Shown: positions 20,943 to 31,539, numbered from the stretch's first letter. The stretch: 64,000 bases of DNA from Rhizobium sp. C4 (GCF_021026315.1 NZ_JAJNCX010000001.1:62001-126000), one strand, 5' to 3'. Program-made: numbers and translations. Notes: generated by a model from the letters alone, not told the origin.

Positions 20943-21762
20943 CCGTATCGGTCACGTCAAATTCGACCCGGAGCCCGTCATAGGCGGGCTCCACATGCGC
21001 CGGCGTTTCCGCCATCACCTTCTCGTAGTCGAGCGGGATATGCATGTGCGTGAGGATCGCGTGGCGCGGCGCGAAACGCGCGATCCAGCCGAGCGCCTGT
21101 TCGAGCGACAAATGGCTCGGATGGAACCGATATTGCAGGCAATCGATAACCAGCGTGTCGAGGTCCTGAAGTTTTCCGTGTGAAATTTCAGGAAAGTCGC
21201 TCACATCGCTGCAATAGGCAAAGTCGCCGATTCTGAACCCCAGCGACATGATATCGCCATGCACCTGGAGGATCGGGTTGAATGTGATCGGCCCGCCGGC
21301 ACCTGAGATCGTCACCGGCATATCAGATGTTTCGATGAGATGCGGCTCGACGATGGGCGGGTAGTTGCTGCCGACAGGCGTTTCCAGACAATAGCCGAAG
21401 CCCATGCGGATACGATCCATGGTGAAGGCATCGGCGTAGATCGGGATGCGCTGGCGCTGGGCATGGAAGTAGCCGCGCACGTCATCAATCCCGTGCAGAT
21501 GGTCGGCATGGGCGTGAGTGTAGATCACAGCGTCGAGATGCTGGACGCCGGCGGCGATCATCTGTTCGCGAAAATCCGGGCCGGTATCGACGACAACGGT
21601 CGTTTTTCCGCCATCATGGCCGATCTGCTCCACGAGAAGCGCGGCGCGGGTTCTGCGGTTCTTGGGGTTCGCCGGGTCGCAGGCGCCCCAGTCGCCATTG
21701 ATGCGGGGAACGCCGGGGGATGAGGCGCAGCCGAGAATGGTCAACCGCCGCTTGATCGCCAC
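20932..21762 (-). CDS. MBL-fold metallo-hydrolase, PhnP-like
   Basis: 276 residues. The metallo-beta-lactamase signature HAHADH is at about residues 82-87 in [24 protein letters not shown] and the late LTHMHIP provide further metal ligands. The N-terminal [13 protein letters not shown] is typical of PhnP/RNase Z-like phosphodiesterases. No phn genes are near, so a phosphonate role is not implied. It starts 5 bases after tatD ends on the same strand and is likely its operon partner. Confidence 0.86.
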   Translation of the reverse strand: MAIKRRLTILGCASSPGVPRINGDWGACDPANPKNRRTRAALLVEQIGHDGGKTTVVVDTGPDFREQMIAAGVQHLDAVIYTHAHADHLHGIDDVRGYFHAQRQRIPIYADAFTMDRIRMGFGYCLETPVGSNYPPIVEPHLIETSDMPVTISGAGGPITFNPILQVHGDIMSLGFRIGDFAYCSDVSDFPEISHGKLQDLDTLVIDCLQYRFHPSHLSLEQALGWIARFAPRHAILTHMHIPLDYEKVMAETPAHVEPAYDGLRVEFDVTDTVNG

Positions 21763-21766
21763 GCCG

Positions 21767-22546
21767 TCAGACCCTCGTCATCCGGGAGAAGCAGCGGAAG
21801 GCGTTTTCGGTCGTCAGCCGCGCCGTGTCTTCGACGCTGAGGCCGATTGTTTCGGCGAGCACGACTGCTGTATGGGCGACATAGGCCGGCTCGTTGCGCT
21901 TGCCGCGGAACGGCTTCGGCGCCAGATAAGGCGCGTCCGTTTCAACCAGAAGCCGGTCATGCGGTACGGTCGCGGCGATATCGCGCAGGTCCTGCGACTT
22001 CGGGAAGGTCAGGATGCCGGAGAACGAGATATAGCCGCCGAGCTCGACGCCGACGCGGGCAAGCTCCGGCCCGGACGAGAAGCAATGCAGGATGAAGCCG
22101 AAGGCGCCCTTCCCCATTTCTTCGCGCAGGATCGCGGCCATGTCGTCGTCGGCGCTGCGGGCGTGGATGACGAGCGGCAGACCGGTCTGGCGCGCCGCTG
22201 CAATCTGCCGGCGGAAGACAGGCTTCTGCACCTCGGGCGTCGCATAGTCGTAATGATAGTCGAGACCCGCCTCGCCAATGGCGACGCATTTCTCGTAAGC
22301 TGACGCCTCGACATAGGCCTCGACGGGCAGGTCCGGTTCGTCGGCAGCATTGTTCGGATGCGTACCGGCCGAGCAGAAGACATTCGCATAGGTTTCGGCA
22401 ATCGCCTTGACCTGATCGAACTTGCCGACCCGGGTCGAAATCGTCACCATCTGCTTGACGCCAGCCTCTCCGGCGCGCGCGACGAGCGCGTCACGCTCAT
22501 CGGCAAAATCGGCAAAGTCTAGATGGCAATGCGTGTCGATCAGCAT
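21767..22546 (-). CDS. TatD family metal-dependent hydrolase
   Basis: 259 residues, a TIM-barrel deoxyribonuclease-type hydrolase. Metal-site motifs are in order: DTHCHLDF (residues 4-11), IGEAGLDYHYD, LVIHARSADDD, FILHCFSSG and LLVETDAPYL. The ATG at 22546 is used because the first strand and DTHCHLD begin directly after it. TatD enzymes are 3'-5' exonucleases implicated in DNA repair and, in eukaryotes, DNA fragmentation. It lies 17 bases downstream of metG. Confidence 0.93.
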   Translation of the reverse strand: MLIDTHCHLDFADFADERDALVARAGEAGVKQMVTISTRVGKFDQVKAIAETYANVFCSAGTHPNNAADEPDLPVEAYVEASAYEKCVAIGEAGLDYHYDYATPEVQKPVFRRQIAAARQTGLPLVIHARSADDDMAAILREEMGKGAFGFILHCFSSGPELARVGVELGGYISFSGILTFPKSQDLRDIAATVPHDRLLVETDAPYLAPKPFRGKRNEPAYVAHTAVVLAETIGLSVEDTARLTTENAFRCFSRMTRV

Positions 22547-22563
22547 ACGCTTCTCGTCCCCGT

Positions 22564-24114
22564 TCAGGCCGTTGCGTCCGGCGCAACATAGCGCGGGAAG
22601 ACCGGCGTAGGCTGGTCGATAGCCGTGCCGGAGACGAGACGACCGGCAGCGCCCAACGTGTCGAAGCCGCGCCTGTCGGCAGGAACGGCAACAAGATCGA
22701 GCAGCTTGGCTGACGAGGTCGGCATGAAGGGCTGCAACAGGATCGCGATCTGGCGCACCGTTTCGGCGGTGACGTAAAGCACGGTTTCCATGCGCTTCGG
22801 GTCCGTCTTCTTCAGCGCCCAGGGCTCCTGCCCGGCAAAGTAGCGATCGCCTTCGGCCACAGCCGCGATAATGGCGGTCACGGCCTTGTGGATGGCGAAA
22901 TTGCCCATTTCGGCGCGGGCCGTTTCGATCACGCCGTCGATATGGGCGAGCATCGCCTTGTCTTCGTCCGTCAGCGGGCCGCATTCCGGGATCTTGCCGT
23001 CGCAGTTCTTGAAGATCATCGACAGCGAACGGCTGGCAAGGTTGCCGATGCCGTTGGCGAGATCCGAATTGATGCGGGTGGCAATCGCCTCGTCGCTATA
23101 GCTGCCATCCTGCCCGAAGGAGACTTCGCGCATGAAGAAATAGCGGATCTGGTCGAGGCCGAAATGATCGATCAGGTTGAACGGGTCAACGACGTTGCCG
23201 ACCGACTTCGACATCTTCTCCCCCTTGTTGAGGAGGAAGCCATGGGCATAGACGCGCTTCGGCAGTTCAACGCCCGCCGACATCAGGAAGGCCGGCCAGT
23301 AGACGGCGTGGAAGCGGATGATGTCCTTGCCGATGATGTGGACAGCCGGCCAGAATTTCCACAACGGCGCATTCTCGTCCGGATAGCCGGCGGCGGTGAT
23401 GTAGTTGGTCAGCGCGTCAACCCAGACATACATGACATGCGCCGGATTGCCCGGAACTGGGATGCCCCAGTTGAAGGTCGTACGCGAAATCGAAAGGTCC
23501 TTCAGACCCGACTTGACGAAGGACACGACCTCGTTGCGGCGCTCTGACGGGCCAACAAAGTCGGGATGGGTTTCATAATATTCGAGCAGTTTGTCGCCAT
23601 AGGCGGAGAGCTTGAAGAAATAGCTTTCCTCTTCCACCCATTCGACCGGCGAGCCGAGCGGCTCGCGGCGAACGCCGTCCGTGCCGACCGTCGTTTCGCC
23701 CTCGTCAAAATAGGCTTCCTGGCGCACGGAATACCAGCCGCCATAGGTGGCGAGATAGATGTCGCCGCGCTCTTCCATCTTCTTCCACAGCGCCTGCACC
23801 GCGATGCGGTGACGCTCTTCGGTGGTGCGGATGAAGTCATCGTTGGAGCAGTTGAGGCGCTTCAGCAGATCGCGGAAAACGGCCGAGTTGCGGTCGGCGA
23901 GCGCGAGAGGCGTGATGCCTTCCTTCTCTGCCGTCTGCTGCATCTTCTGGCCATGCTCGTCGGTGCCCGACAGGAAATGAACCTCGCGGCCCTCAAGCCG
24001 CTGGAAGCGCGCCATCACGTCGGTCGCAATCGCCGTATAGGCGTGGCCGATATGCGGCGCGCCGTTGGGATAGAAGATCGGGGTGGTGATGTAGAAGCGC
24101 TCTTTTTCGGTCAT
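22564..24114 (-). CDS. metG: Methionyl-tRNA synthetase
   Basis: 516-residue class I synthetase charging tRNA-Met. HIGH is at residues 21-24 (GAPHIGHAY) and KMSKS is in [11 protein letters not shown] near residue 300. The protein lacks the C-terminal EMAP/Trbp111-like tRNA-binding domain, as in many alphaproteobacterial short-form enzymes. ATG 24114 is chosen since the catalytic fold starts at residue 8; an upstream extension has no conserved sequence. It heads the metG-tatD-MBL unit. Confidence 0.96.
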   Translation of the reverse strand: MTEKERFYITTPIFYPNGAPHIGHAYTAIATDVMARFQRLEGREVHFLSGTDEHGQKMQQTAEKEGITPLALADRNSAVFRDLLKRLNCSNDDFIRTTEERHRIAVQALWKKMEERGDIYLATYGGWYSVRQEAYFDEGETTVGTDGVRREPLGSPVEWVEEESYFFKLSAYGDKLLEYYETHPDFVGPSERRNEVVSFVKSGLKDLSISRTTFNWGIPVPGNPAHVMYVWVDALTNYITAAGYPDENAPLWKFWPAVHIIGKDIIRFHAVYWPAFLMSAGVELPKRVYAHGFLLNKGEKMSKSVGNVVDPFNLIDHFGLDQIRYFFMREVSFGQDGSYSDEAIATRINSDLANGIGNLASRSLSMIFKNCDGKIPECGPLTDEDKAMLAHIDGVIETARAEMGNFAIHKAVTAIIAAVAEGDRYFAGQEPWALKKTDPKRMETVLYVTAETVRQIAILLQPFMPTSSAKLLDLVAVPADRRGFDTLGAAGRLVSGTAIDQPTPVFPRYVAPDATA

Positions 24115-24212
24115 GTCTTTTATCTGCCTTGAAACGTTGGTTTGGCTTCTAAACCACTTTGCGCGCAAACGAAACCACCGTTTTTCTCGTGAGCGCCATC
24201 CGTTGACACGGC

Positions 24213-25082
24213 TTGCCCGCCAACGCTATCCAGTGCCGAGAAAATCCCCATGCCGGTTCCCCGCCGGCGATCTCTCCGGAGGGTGATCCGCTGGGCCCGA
24301 CAGACAGTTTCGATCTTCTCTATACGCTGTCCGGCCTTGTGGTCGGTTTCCTGATCGGCCTGACGGGCGTCGGCGGCGGCTCGCTGATGACACCGATCCT
24401 GGTTCTGGTCTTTGGCGTGCATCCGGCCTCGGCGGTCGGAACGGATCTTCTCTTTGCTGCGGCAACCAAAATTGTCGGTACCGGCATCCACGGCTGGAAG
24501 GGAACGATCGACTGGAAGATCGTCCGCGCGCTCGGCCTCGGGAGCGTCCCGGCTGCCATTCTGACACTCTATTTCATCTCGGGTGTCGACCACGGCGCGC
24601 AATCCACGATGCTGACGCTGATCCTCGGGATCGTGCTTGTCGTCGTCGCCGTGGTGCTGGCGTTCCGACCGCTGATCGTCAGGCTGTCGCTCAACATCCA
24701 GCGCAAGCGCGCGCCACTCACGGATTTGCAGCGCGCTATTGCCACGACGGTGCTCGGATTTGCGCTGGGCGTCATGGTCACGGCATCGTCCGTAGGTGCG
24801 GGCGCCATGGGCGTGACCATCCTGCTGCTGCTCTATCCGTTCCTCAAGCTCAGCGATCTTGTCGGCTCGGATATCGTGCATGCCGTGCCGCTGACACTGA
24901 TCGCCGGTGCCGGCTACTGGTATCTTGGCGAGGTGAAACCGCTGATGCTGTCAGCCCTGCTTCTGGGCTCGATACCGGGCGTGATCGGAGGCAGCCTGAT
25001 TGCTCCCCGAATGCCCGAACGCTATCTGCGACCGGCACTCGCCGCGGTTCTCGCGGCCGCCGGCCTCAAGATGCTGTTCTAG
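24213..25082 (+). CDS. Sulfite exporter TauE/SafE family permease
   Basis: Up to 289 residues with about eight membrane helices. The family repeats are plain: [23 protein letters not shown] with [14 protein letters not shown] near the N-terminus, and the second-half counterpart [23 protein letters not shown] with [14 protein letters not shown]. Substrate is probably a small organosulfur or carboxylate anion. The start is uncertain: TTG 24213 has no Shine-Dalgarno, while CTG 24291 has GGAGGG 7 bases upstream and gives the usual family N-terminus. It runs opposite to its neighbours and overlaps holB by 4 bases. Confidence 0.86.
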   Translation: MPANAIQCRENPHAGSPPAISPEGDPLGPTDSFDLLYTLSGLVVGFLIGLTGVGGGSLMTPILVLVFGVHPASAVGTDLLFAAATKIVGTGIHGWKGTIDWKIVRALGLGSVPAAILTLYFISGVDHGAQSTMLTLILGIVLVVVAVVLAFRPLIVRLSLNIQRKRAPLTDLQRAIATTVLGFALGVMVTASSVGAGAMGVTILLLLYPFLKLSDLVGSDIVHAVPLTLIAGAGYWYLGEVKPLMLSALLLGSIPGVIGGSLIAPRMPERYLRPALAAVLAAAGLKMLF

Positions 25083-26110
25083 CCGAAGAGATAAGACTCG
25101 ATCGCGTTCATGACGATCTGCTTTCGGTCCAGATTGTAGGCGACGGAGGTGTCGATCCGTTCCTTGAGCGCGGATGACAGTTCCGACAGGCGCGCAGCAC
25201 CTGCGAGATCGCCATTCATCGCAGCCGTCCGGGCGCCCCCCTCGATCCGGCGGATCAGGTTGTCGGTGAAGAAGGCAAAGATAGTCTCGCCGCCTTTGGC
25301 CGACAGGGCATCGGCCAGCTTGATCAGATCCTGCCGTTGCTGACCGCCGGGCGCCTGCGAGAGGACGTTCTGAAAGGCGTTCAGAATTTCCAAGCCACCA
25401 TAGTTGACCAGCTTGAGTGCTTCCGAGACGCTGCCGCCGGCTTGCGCAAAGAGTGCATCGCGGCTTTGCGTATTTATTTCGAAGCCCAGGGCCTTCAGCG
25501 CGCTTTCCAGATCATGGTCGGACAGTGGGCGAAGCGGCAGCGGCAGGCAGCGCGAACGGATCGTGGGCAGGAGCTTTCCGGGTGCATGCGAGAGCACGAG
25601 GAACATCGCCCGCTTCGGCGGTTCCTCCAGCATCTTCAGGATCGCGTTGGCCGCATTGCGGTTGAGGTCGTCGGCTGTGTCGACGATCACGATGCGCCAA
25701 TTGTCCGAGCCGGAGGTCTGGGCAAAGAAGCGCCCTGCCCGCCGGACTTCGTCGATGGTGATCGCGCTCTTGAAACGGCCCGCCTTCTCGTCGAACGGCC
25801 GCGTCAGGTGAATGAGATTGTGCGACGCGCCGGAGGCGACCTGCCGGAAATGCGTGGACGCGGGATCGGGCACCGAGACGCTTTCGGGCGCCGATTGCGG
25901 GTCGGCATGGGCCAGAACATGATTGGCAAAGCGGAACGCCAGCGTTGCCTTGCCGATCCCTTCCGGACCTTCGATCAGGATGGCGTGGTGGCTCTTGCCG
26001 GACTTGTAGGCGCGGCCGAGGAAGGCAAGCGCTGCGTCATGGCCGAATAACGACAGGGTCTCGGCCGGAGGACGCGCGCCATCCAGGATGGCGTCTTCCG
26101 GGCCGCTCAT
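25079..26110 (-). CDS. holB: DNA polymerase III subunit delta'
   Basis: 343-residue clamp-loader AAA+ subunit. It shows [17 protein letters not shown] (P-loop region), [22 protein letters not shown] and the sensor [11 protein letters not shown] with the SRC motif. It works with delta and DnaX to load the sliding clamp. The ATG overlaps the tmk stop by 4 bases, indicating tight translational coupling in the rlpA/dac/tmk/holB string. Confidence 0.93.
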   Translation of the reverse strand: MSGPEDAILDGARPPAETLSLFGHDAALAFLGRAYKSGKSHHAILIEGPEGIGKATLAFRFANHVLAHADPQSAPESVSVPDPASTHFRQVASGASHNLIHLTRPFDEKAGRFKSAITIDEVRRAGRFFAQTSGSDNWRIVIVDTADDLNRNAANAILKMLEEPPKRAMFLVLSHAPGKLLPTIRSRCLPLPLRPLSDHDLESALKALGFEINTQSRDALFAQAGGSVSEALKLVNYGGLEILNAFQNVLSQAPGGQQRQDLIKLADALSAKGGETIFAFFTDNLIRRIEGGARTAAMNGDLAGAARLSELSSALKERIDTSVAYNLDRKQIVMNAIESYLFG

Positions 26111-26835
26111 CGGGCGGCACTCGCCCGGTTGTTGACAGGGCGGCTTCTGATCGGCAGCATGGGCTCGACGATCCGGAAGACCGCATCGGCAATGGCGTCC
26201 ACCTCCCCGGAAGCGTCAACGACGCGACACCGGAAAGGTTCGGCTGCGGCAATGTCGAGAAAGGCCTCGCGCCGCGTCTTGTGCGTTTCCAGCTCTTCCT
26301 TTTCGAAGCGGTCGGGCGAGGCCTCGCTATCGATCGCGTCGAGACGCTTGCGGGCGCGGGCAAGGCCGACTTCCGCCGGAAGATCGAAGATGATCGTGCA
26401 GTCCGGGATCGTACCGTTGATGGCAACGCGCTCCAGATTGGCGACGAAATCATGCGGTAGGTTGCCGGTGACGCCCTGGTAGACGCGCGAGGAATCCATG
26501 AAGCGGTCGCACAGCACCACCGAACCGGCGGCAAGCGCAGGCTTGATCAGCTCTTCGACATGGTCGTTGCGGGCGGCGGCGAACAGGATCGCCTCCATTC
26601 GCACACCGAATTCTTCCGCTGCCCCGGATAGGATGACGTGGCGGACGGCTTCGGCGCCTGTAGAGCCGCCGGGCTCGCGGGTCATGATCACATCGTATCC
26701 CGAGGCACGCAGACGCTCCGCCAGCAGTCGAATCTGAGTCGACTTGCCGGCGCCCTCGCCGCCTTCAAAGGTCACGAACAATCCGTTGTTTGCCGCCAAA
26801 GCCTTTTCCCGATCGGACGTATCGCCCGCTATCAA
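26107..26835 (-). CDS. tmk: Thymidylate kinase
   Basis: 242 residues; phosphorylates dTMP to dTDP. The P-loop [11 protein letters not shown] is at about residues 23-33, the dTMP-binding [11 protein letters not shown] follows, and [15 protein letters not shown] holds the DR(F/Y) motif. The N-terminal 20 residues before the fold are somewhat longer than usual, so a slightly later start is possible. The gene begins 3 bases after the dac stop and overlaps holB by 4 bases. Confidence 0.94.
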   Translation of the reverse strand: MIAGDTSDREKALAANNGLFVTFEGGEGAGKSTQIRLLAERLRASGYDVIMTREPGGSTGAEAVRHVILSGAAEEFGVRMEAILFAAARNDHVEELIKPALAAGSVVLCDRFMDSSRVYQGVTGNLPHDFVANLERVAINGTIPDCTIIFDLPAEVGLARARKRLDAIDSEASPDRFEKEELETHKTRREAFLDIAAAEPFRCRVVDASGEVDAIADAVFRIVEPMLPIRSRPVNNRASAAR

Positions 26836-26838
26836 TCC

Positions 26839-28005
26839 TTAGAGCCAGAAGAACAGCAGCTCCCACACCGCGTCAAGAGCGCGGCTTGTCAGCGAACCGC
26901 CGCCTACATCGTTCTGCGCGTAAACGGGCACTTCCTGCAGCACTTCCTCGCCGTTGTACAGCCTTAGCGCGCCGACCTTCGCGCCTTTTTCCACCGGAGC
27001 CTTGAAAGGCCAGTCATAGGCGATGCGTGCGGTCACCCGATCGGGCAGTCTCTTGTCCTGAAAGATGGAAACCGGGGTCTTCGCGGCGACCTTAACGCGC
27101 GAATCAGTCCCCCCGTAGACGGGCACATCGCCGATGACTTCGCCGGCGGCAAAGATCTGCCGCTTCTCGAAGGCACTCAGGCCCCATTCCAGGATGTTGC
27201 GCGCCTCGTCTTCGCGCTCCTTCGGGCTGCCAAGGCCACTCATGGCAAGATAAAGCCGCACGCCGTTGCGCTCGACGGTGGCGACAATCCCGTATCCTGC
27301 GTCCTCGGAATAGCCCGTCGCAAAGCCGTCGCTGCCCTCGACGCTCGCAAAAAGCGGATAGCGATTGCGTTGCCTGATCTTGTTCCATTCGAAATCGCGA
27401 ATGGCGAAATACGGGAAATATTCAGGATAGGTGTCATGCAGGTCGCGCGACAGCATGACCAGCTCGCGCATCGTCATCCGGTTGCCGTCATCCGGCAGGC
27501 CCGACGAGTTGGCGAAGGTCGATTTCTTGAGGCCGATTTCCTTCGCGCGTGCATTGAGCTTTTCGGTGAAGGCGGCATCGCTGCCGGAGATACCTTCCGC
27601 AAGAATGATGCAGGCATCATTCGCCTGCTGGACGATGGCGCCTTTCAAAAGGTCCTCGACACGGATGCGCGACTTGAGCGCGGCAAACATCGTCGACGTG
27701 CGCGACAAGGCACCGCCCGTGCGCCACGCATGTTCCGACACCGGAAATTCCGTATCGATCTTCAGCGCGCCGGTTTTCAGGAGGTGAAAGACATACTCGG
27801 CCGTCATCAGCTTCATCAGCGATGCGGACTGAACCAGTTCGTCGGCTTTCTTGTTGAGAAGGATCGTGCCGGTTTCGGCCTCGATCATGAAGACCTGCTT
27901 GGCCTTGGTGGCAATCGGTTCGCCGGCGATGCCCTGCGCGAAAGCCGACAGCCAAAGCCCAACGATTGCCGTCAGGATAAAAGCAGCCCTTCCCCAGGTT
28001 TTCAT
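26839..28005 (-). CDS. D-alanyl-D-alanine carboxypeptidase-like protein with altered motifs
   Basis: 388 residues of the S11 (PBP5/DacC) family, exported by the signal peptide in the first ~28 residues. The active-site SxxK is kept as SLMK at 62-65. The second motif, normally SxN, reads QAN at 127-129 (VQQANDACII), and the third, normally KTG, reads ATG at 229-231 (DGFATGYSED). The C-terminal beta-rich domain and the final amphipathic helix (about 370-388) that anchors such enzymes to the membrane are present. It may therefore be poorly active or a regulatory homologue. Gene position after rlpA is the normal rhizobial place. Confidence 0.88.
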   Translation of the reverse strand: MKTWGRAAFILTAIVGLWLSAFAQGIAGEPIATKAKQVFMIEAETGTILLNKKADELVQSASLMKLMTAEYVFHLLKTGALKIDTEFPVSEHAWRTGGALSRTSTMFAALKSRIRVEDLLKGAIVQQANDACIILAEGISGSDAAFTEKLNARAKEIGLKKSTFANSSGLPDDGNRMTMRELVMLSRDLHDTYPEYFPYFAIRDFEWNKIRQRNRYPLFASVEGSDGFATGYSEDAGYGIVATVERNGVRLYLAMSGLGSPKEREDEARNILEWGLSAFEKRQIFAAGEVIGDVPVYGGTDSRVKVAAKTPVSIFQDKRLPDRVTARIAYDWPFKAPVEKGAKVGALRLYNGEEVLQEVPVYAQNDVGGGSLTSRALDAVWELLFFWL

Positions 28006-28058
28006 GGTCTCAGCCCTGTCTCATTCACGCACGAGGGCAGACCATAAAGAATGCTGCC

Positions 28059-29087
28059 TCAGCCGCCGTTATCGCTCACATAGGATGCGCGAATCTTGTC
28101 CGCGTTCAACTCGTATGTTTCTGCGACCAATGCCCGGAAAGGCGCGTTTGCGCCAGAGCGATCTTCAGTTTCGGCATATCCCGATGCAAGGCTGCGCTCG
28201 TGACTGGAAGCCAGCTGCATGGAACCGGGACGGATCCGCGGCACCGGGCCGACTTCGGGAAGGATCACGAAGGCAGGCGACTGAACCTGGAACGGGATCG
28301 GTTCGTTGACAGGCTCACTCAGCGCAAGTGTCGGCGCACGCTTCGGCGTCGGCGCGACCATCGGCGCAGCCGCGGCCACAGGCGCCGGCATGCGAACCGG
28401 CAATGCGCTTGCCGGCAGACGCGTGTCATTGGAGGCGACCATCACGCCGGGTGCAATCTGGCTCGGAATGCGGCTGCCCTTCGGCACATAGGATGCCATC
28501 AGGAAGGCCTGGTCCTGTCCATCCATGCGGGCGCGACCAACATACTGGACCCGGACCTTGGCGGTGCCGTGGCCCTTCATGTCGAGCATCTCGGCGGTCT
28601 TGCTCGACAGGTCGATGATGCGGCCGCGCTCATAGGGACCGCGATCGTTGACGCGAACGATGATGGAAGCGCCGTTGGTCGTATTGGTGACGCGGGCATA
28701 GCTCGGCAGAGGGAATGTCGGATGCGCCGCCGTCAGCGCGCTGGTATCGTAGATTTCGCCATTTGCCGTGTAGCGACCATGGAAGGCTGAACCGTACCAC
28801 GAGGCAAAGCCGACGCGGTCATAGCTGCGATCTTCCTTGGGATAGTAGACCTGGCCCTTCACGACATAGGGCTTGCCGACCATGTCGCGGCCGCCGCCCT
28901 TGGGAACGGGACCGTGGAAGACGACACGCGGGCTGGCCTTCACGCCATATTTCGACTCTGCGAAGTATTCCTTGCTGCGCTTGGAAGAGGTCTTCGTGGC
29001 GGTGGTCGTGCCGCAGGCGGCAAGAGAACCCAAAGCCAAAGAAAGCGTAAGCAGACGCAGTCCCGTTTTGACGCGGCGATCCACCAT
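28059..29087 (-). CDS. rlpA: RlpA-like septal ring lytic transglycosylase family lipoprotein
   Basis: 342 residues. The lipobox LAAC near residue 25 makes it an outer-membrane lipoprotein. The double-psi beta-barrel domain (about 80-185) includes GFASWYGSAFHGRYTANG and the VRVNDRGPYERGRIIDLS segment with the acidic catalytic candidate. No SPOR domain is evident at the C-terminus, which is a Pro/Ala-rich low-complexity stretch; RlpA proteins with SPOR bind denuded glycan at the septum, so targeting here may differ. AAGGGG precedes the start by about 10 bases. Confidence 0.88.
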   Translation of the reverse strand: MVDRRVKTGLRLLTLSLALGSLAACGTTTATKTSSKRSKEYFAESKYGVKASPRVVFHGPVPKGGGRDMVGKPYVVKGQVYYPKEDRSYDRVGFASWYGSAFHGRYTANGEIYDTSALTAAHPTFPLPSYARVTNTTNGASIIVRVNDRGPYERGRIIDLSSKTAEMLDMKGHGTAKVRVQYVGRARMDGQDQAFLMASYVPKGSRIPSQIAPGVMVASNDTRLPASALPVRMPAPVAAAAPMVAPTPKRAPTLALSEPVNEPIPFQVQSPAFVILPEVGPVPRIRPGSMQLASSHERSLASGYAETEDRSGANAPFRALVAETYELNADKIRASYVSDNGG

Positions 29088-29545
29088 ACTGAATTGTCCC
29101 CTTGCAACGCTACACAGTACAAAAACGTTCGCGGGTTGGACGATGACGCTAACTTCCCCGCGCCGCCGCTTATGCCGCTTTTTAATCTAACTGTTCCTTA
29201 ATCATGACAGGAAAAGGGCGGAATACCCAGGCAAAGCGGCAACAGCAGAGCGATCTTTTACATTATGGTTACCAGTTGGTTAAACTGGGAACCGCCGACG
29301 GGCAAGCAGCGCATCCTCGCCGGGGAAAATATAATGTATTCAATATACAATACGGATTGGATAAGCCTGGAAAAAGGTTGAAGCCTTAACCTAGGGCTGT
29401 AGCTTAGCGAACGCGGCGGAATATGCGGGGGTGTTTCCGGCTCGTTCTCGATGCCTCATCCATTTCGGATGCCGCATCGGCGTTTCCATTTCGATCAAAT
29501 CGGCCGGAGGACTCCAGACGCCTTCGGCAGAGGGCGGGACTTTGA
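29088..29545. other. Intergenic region rlpA - autotransporter
   Basis: 458 bases between divergent genes with no gene I can support. Positions about 29320-29375 are unusually AT-rich for this chromosome and contain GTATTCAATATAC (29337-29349), a short palindrome-like element. The region should hold both promoters. A 61-codon ORF at 29204-29389 has no ribosome-binding site and no recognisable product. Confidence 0.5.
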
Positions 29546-31486
29546 ATGAACAGACATTTTCTTTTGCAATCCGTGGCGCTGGGTGTGCTGGTTGCCGTCG
29601 GACACAATGATGCGGCGCTTGCCGCCTGCTTTACAAGCGGCACCTGCACAAACAACGGGACTCTGAGCGGCGCGGGTGCGCATACGATCAACTCCAGCGC
29701 TGCGCTGGATCTGACCAACAACGGTTCGATCATCGGTGCCGCGGGCTGGAGTGCCATTGCGGCCTCCGGCGGGCTGAACGTGGCGAACTTCAATACGATC
29801 ACCGGCGGCAACACCGGGATTTTCATTACGGGTTCCAGCGCTACCATCACGAACAAGAGTAGCGGAAGCATTTCCGGCTCCGCCTTTTTCGGCATTCACG
29901 CCACAAATACTGCTTCGTCTGTGACGATTGTCAACGACGGCACCATTTCCGGAAAATCCGGCATCCTCAGCCAGGTCACGAGCTCGGCAACGGTGACCAA
30001 CCGTGGAACGATCAGCAGCACGGCCGCGTGGAGCGCCGGGCAGACCTATGCCGGTTACGGCATCAATTTCGAGAGCGGCCATGCCACGCTCAACAACTAC
30101 GGCACCATCTCGGGCCTGACCTCCGCCGTCATCATCGGAGCGGGCGGGAACACGTTCAATATCTATGACGGATCGGTTTTCACCAACGGCATCGATTACA
30201 ACAACAAGACCGGCAACACGACCAACTTCTACACCGGCAGCTATACGCTCGGCGTGAAGAACTACCAGGTGAATACAAACACGATCAATTTGCGCGGTAC
30301 CGCCCAGACGCTGATAACCTCGGGTCTCGTCAATGGTAACGGCGACATCGTCGTCGTGGACAATAGCGCGCCCCTGTCGGCGAACAGCGCCGGACCGATC
30401 GTTGCCAGCTATACGTCTTCAGTGATCAGCGACCTGCTGAGCAACGACGTCATCGTTCAAGACATCGGGATCGGCGACGTATTCCCGCGCGATTCTGTCA
30501 ACGAACAGTCGCAATCCTCTGCCAAGGCCGGATTTTATCCGGACCGCATGAAGCTGAGGACCAACAAGGCGCAGGCGGCATTTGCCAATGTGCTGACGAG
30601 CTCGGCTGCCGCCAATGCGACCGGTGCGCTGCTGATTGGCTCCGGCCAGACGGTTGATCGATACGGCAATCTGGTCTGGTCCCGAAGCTTTGGCGGCGCC
30701 TATTTCCAGGATCCCTTCGGCAGCATGAGCGGGCAGCGAACCTATTCGGGCGGCACGATGGTCGGCTACGACTGGAACGACACGACCTGGCGGGTCGGAG
30801 GCTTCTTCGGGGCTGGGCGCATGCGCACCAACCGGTCGCTTTCGGCCGATCACGTCACGACAGACACCGTCTTCGGCGGGCTCTATGGTCGTTACCGCTT
30901 CGACAAGTTCAATCTGGACGCAACGCTGTCCGGCGGATCGATCAACGCGACGACACAGCGTTACATCAACAACGGCGCGGAAGTGGCGACCGGCAAGGTG
31001 AATGGCTACTTCCTGTCACCGGAAGTGGCTCTCGGCTACAACATGAACTTTGCCGATGGCTGGGTCTTCACACCCACGGGACGCCTTCGTTATGTCGGCG
31101 CCTTCAGCGATCCCTATACCGAGACGGGTTCGAGCCAGAATGTCAGCAATGGCAGAAGCGTTTCGCAATCCTTTGAGGAGCACCTCGAATTGCGCCTGAC
31201 CCACAGTGTGAAGGACGATCGCGGCCTGACATCAAGCTATTACGTTCAGGCGGCGGCGATCGCAGCCCAGCGCGTCGGCCCGGACGGATTTGCGGCCAAT
31301 CTGGCCGGAACGAGCTTTACGGTCGGCAGCGGTGCGGCTCGTGCAAAGGCTGGCGGATCCCTCAGCGTTGGATTGAACTACAAGGTCACGCAGCAGTTCG
31401 ACCTATTCGGCAGCGTTGAGGCAGCGGCCTTCAGCGACAAGTCCTATTCGCTGGTGGCTCGCGGCGGGATCAAGGTCTCGTTCTGA
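29546..31486 (+). CDS. Type V autotransporter with beta-helical passenger
   Basis: 646 residues. A Sec signal peptide (about 1-27, cleaved near ALAACF) is followed by a passenger of about 330 residues. It is built from degenerate Asn/Gly/Ser/Thr-rich repeats such as NNGTLSG, NNGSI and NDGTISG, as in right-handed beta-helices. The C-terminal ~270 residues are the autotransporter beta-barrel, with GGTMVGYDW repeats and a final strand ending GGIKVSF, the C-terminal Phe recognised by the Bam machinery. The passenger carries no recognisable enzyme motif, so an adhesin-like role is the likely reading. It stands alone with its own terminator. Confidence 0.88.
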   Translation: MNRHFLLQSVALGVLVAVGHNDAALAACFTSGTCTNNGTLSGAGAHTINSSAALDLTNNGSIIGAAGWSAIAASGGLNVANFNTITGGNTGIFITGSSATITNKSSGSISGSAFFGIHATNTASSVTIVNDGTISGKSGILSQVTSSATVTNRGTISSTAAWSAGQTYAGYGINFESGHATLNNYGTISGLTSAVIIGAGGNTFNIYDGSVFTNGIDYNNKTGNTTNFYTGSYTLGVKNYQVNTNTINLRGTAQTLITSGLVNGNGDIVVVDNSAPLSANSAGPIVASYTSSVISDLLSNDVIVQDIGIGDVFPRDSVNEQSQSSAKAGFYPDRMKLRTNKAQAAFANVLTSSAAANATGALLIGSGQTVDRYGNLVWSRSFGGAYFQDPFGSMSGQRTYSGGTMVGYDWNDTTWRVGGFFGAGRMRTNRSLSADHVTTDTVFGGLYGRYRFDKFNLDATLSGGSINATTQRYINNGAEVATGKVNGYFLSPEVALGYNMNFADGWVFTPTGRLRYVGAFSDPYTETGSSQNVSNGRSVSQSFEEHLELRLTHSVKDDRGLTSSYYVQAAAIAAQRVGPDGFAANLAGTSFTVGSGAARAKAGGSLSVGLNYKVTQQFDLFGSVEAAAFSDKSYSLVARGGIKVSF

Positions 31487-31539
31487 CCGCTCTCGCGCAT
31501 CCGCAATCGCCAGAGACCAAATGCAGCCTGAGCAACAGA

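Noticed and set aside
29204-29389. 61-codon ORF in the rlpA-autotransporter gap
   Set aside because: No Shine-Dalgarno, polar composition without any recognised family, and it ends in the AT-rich promoter-like stretch.
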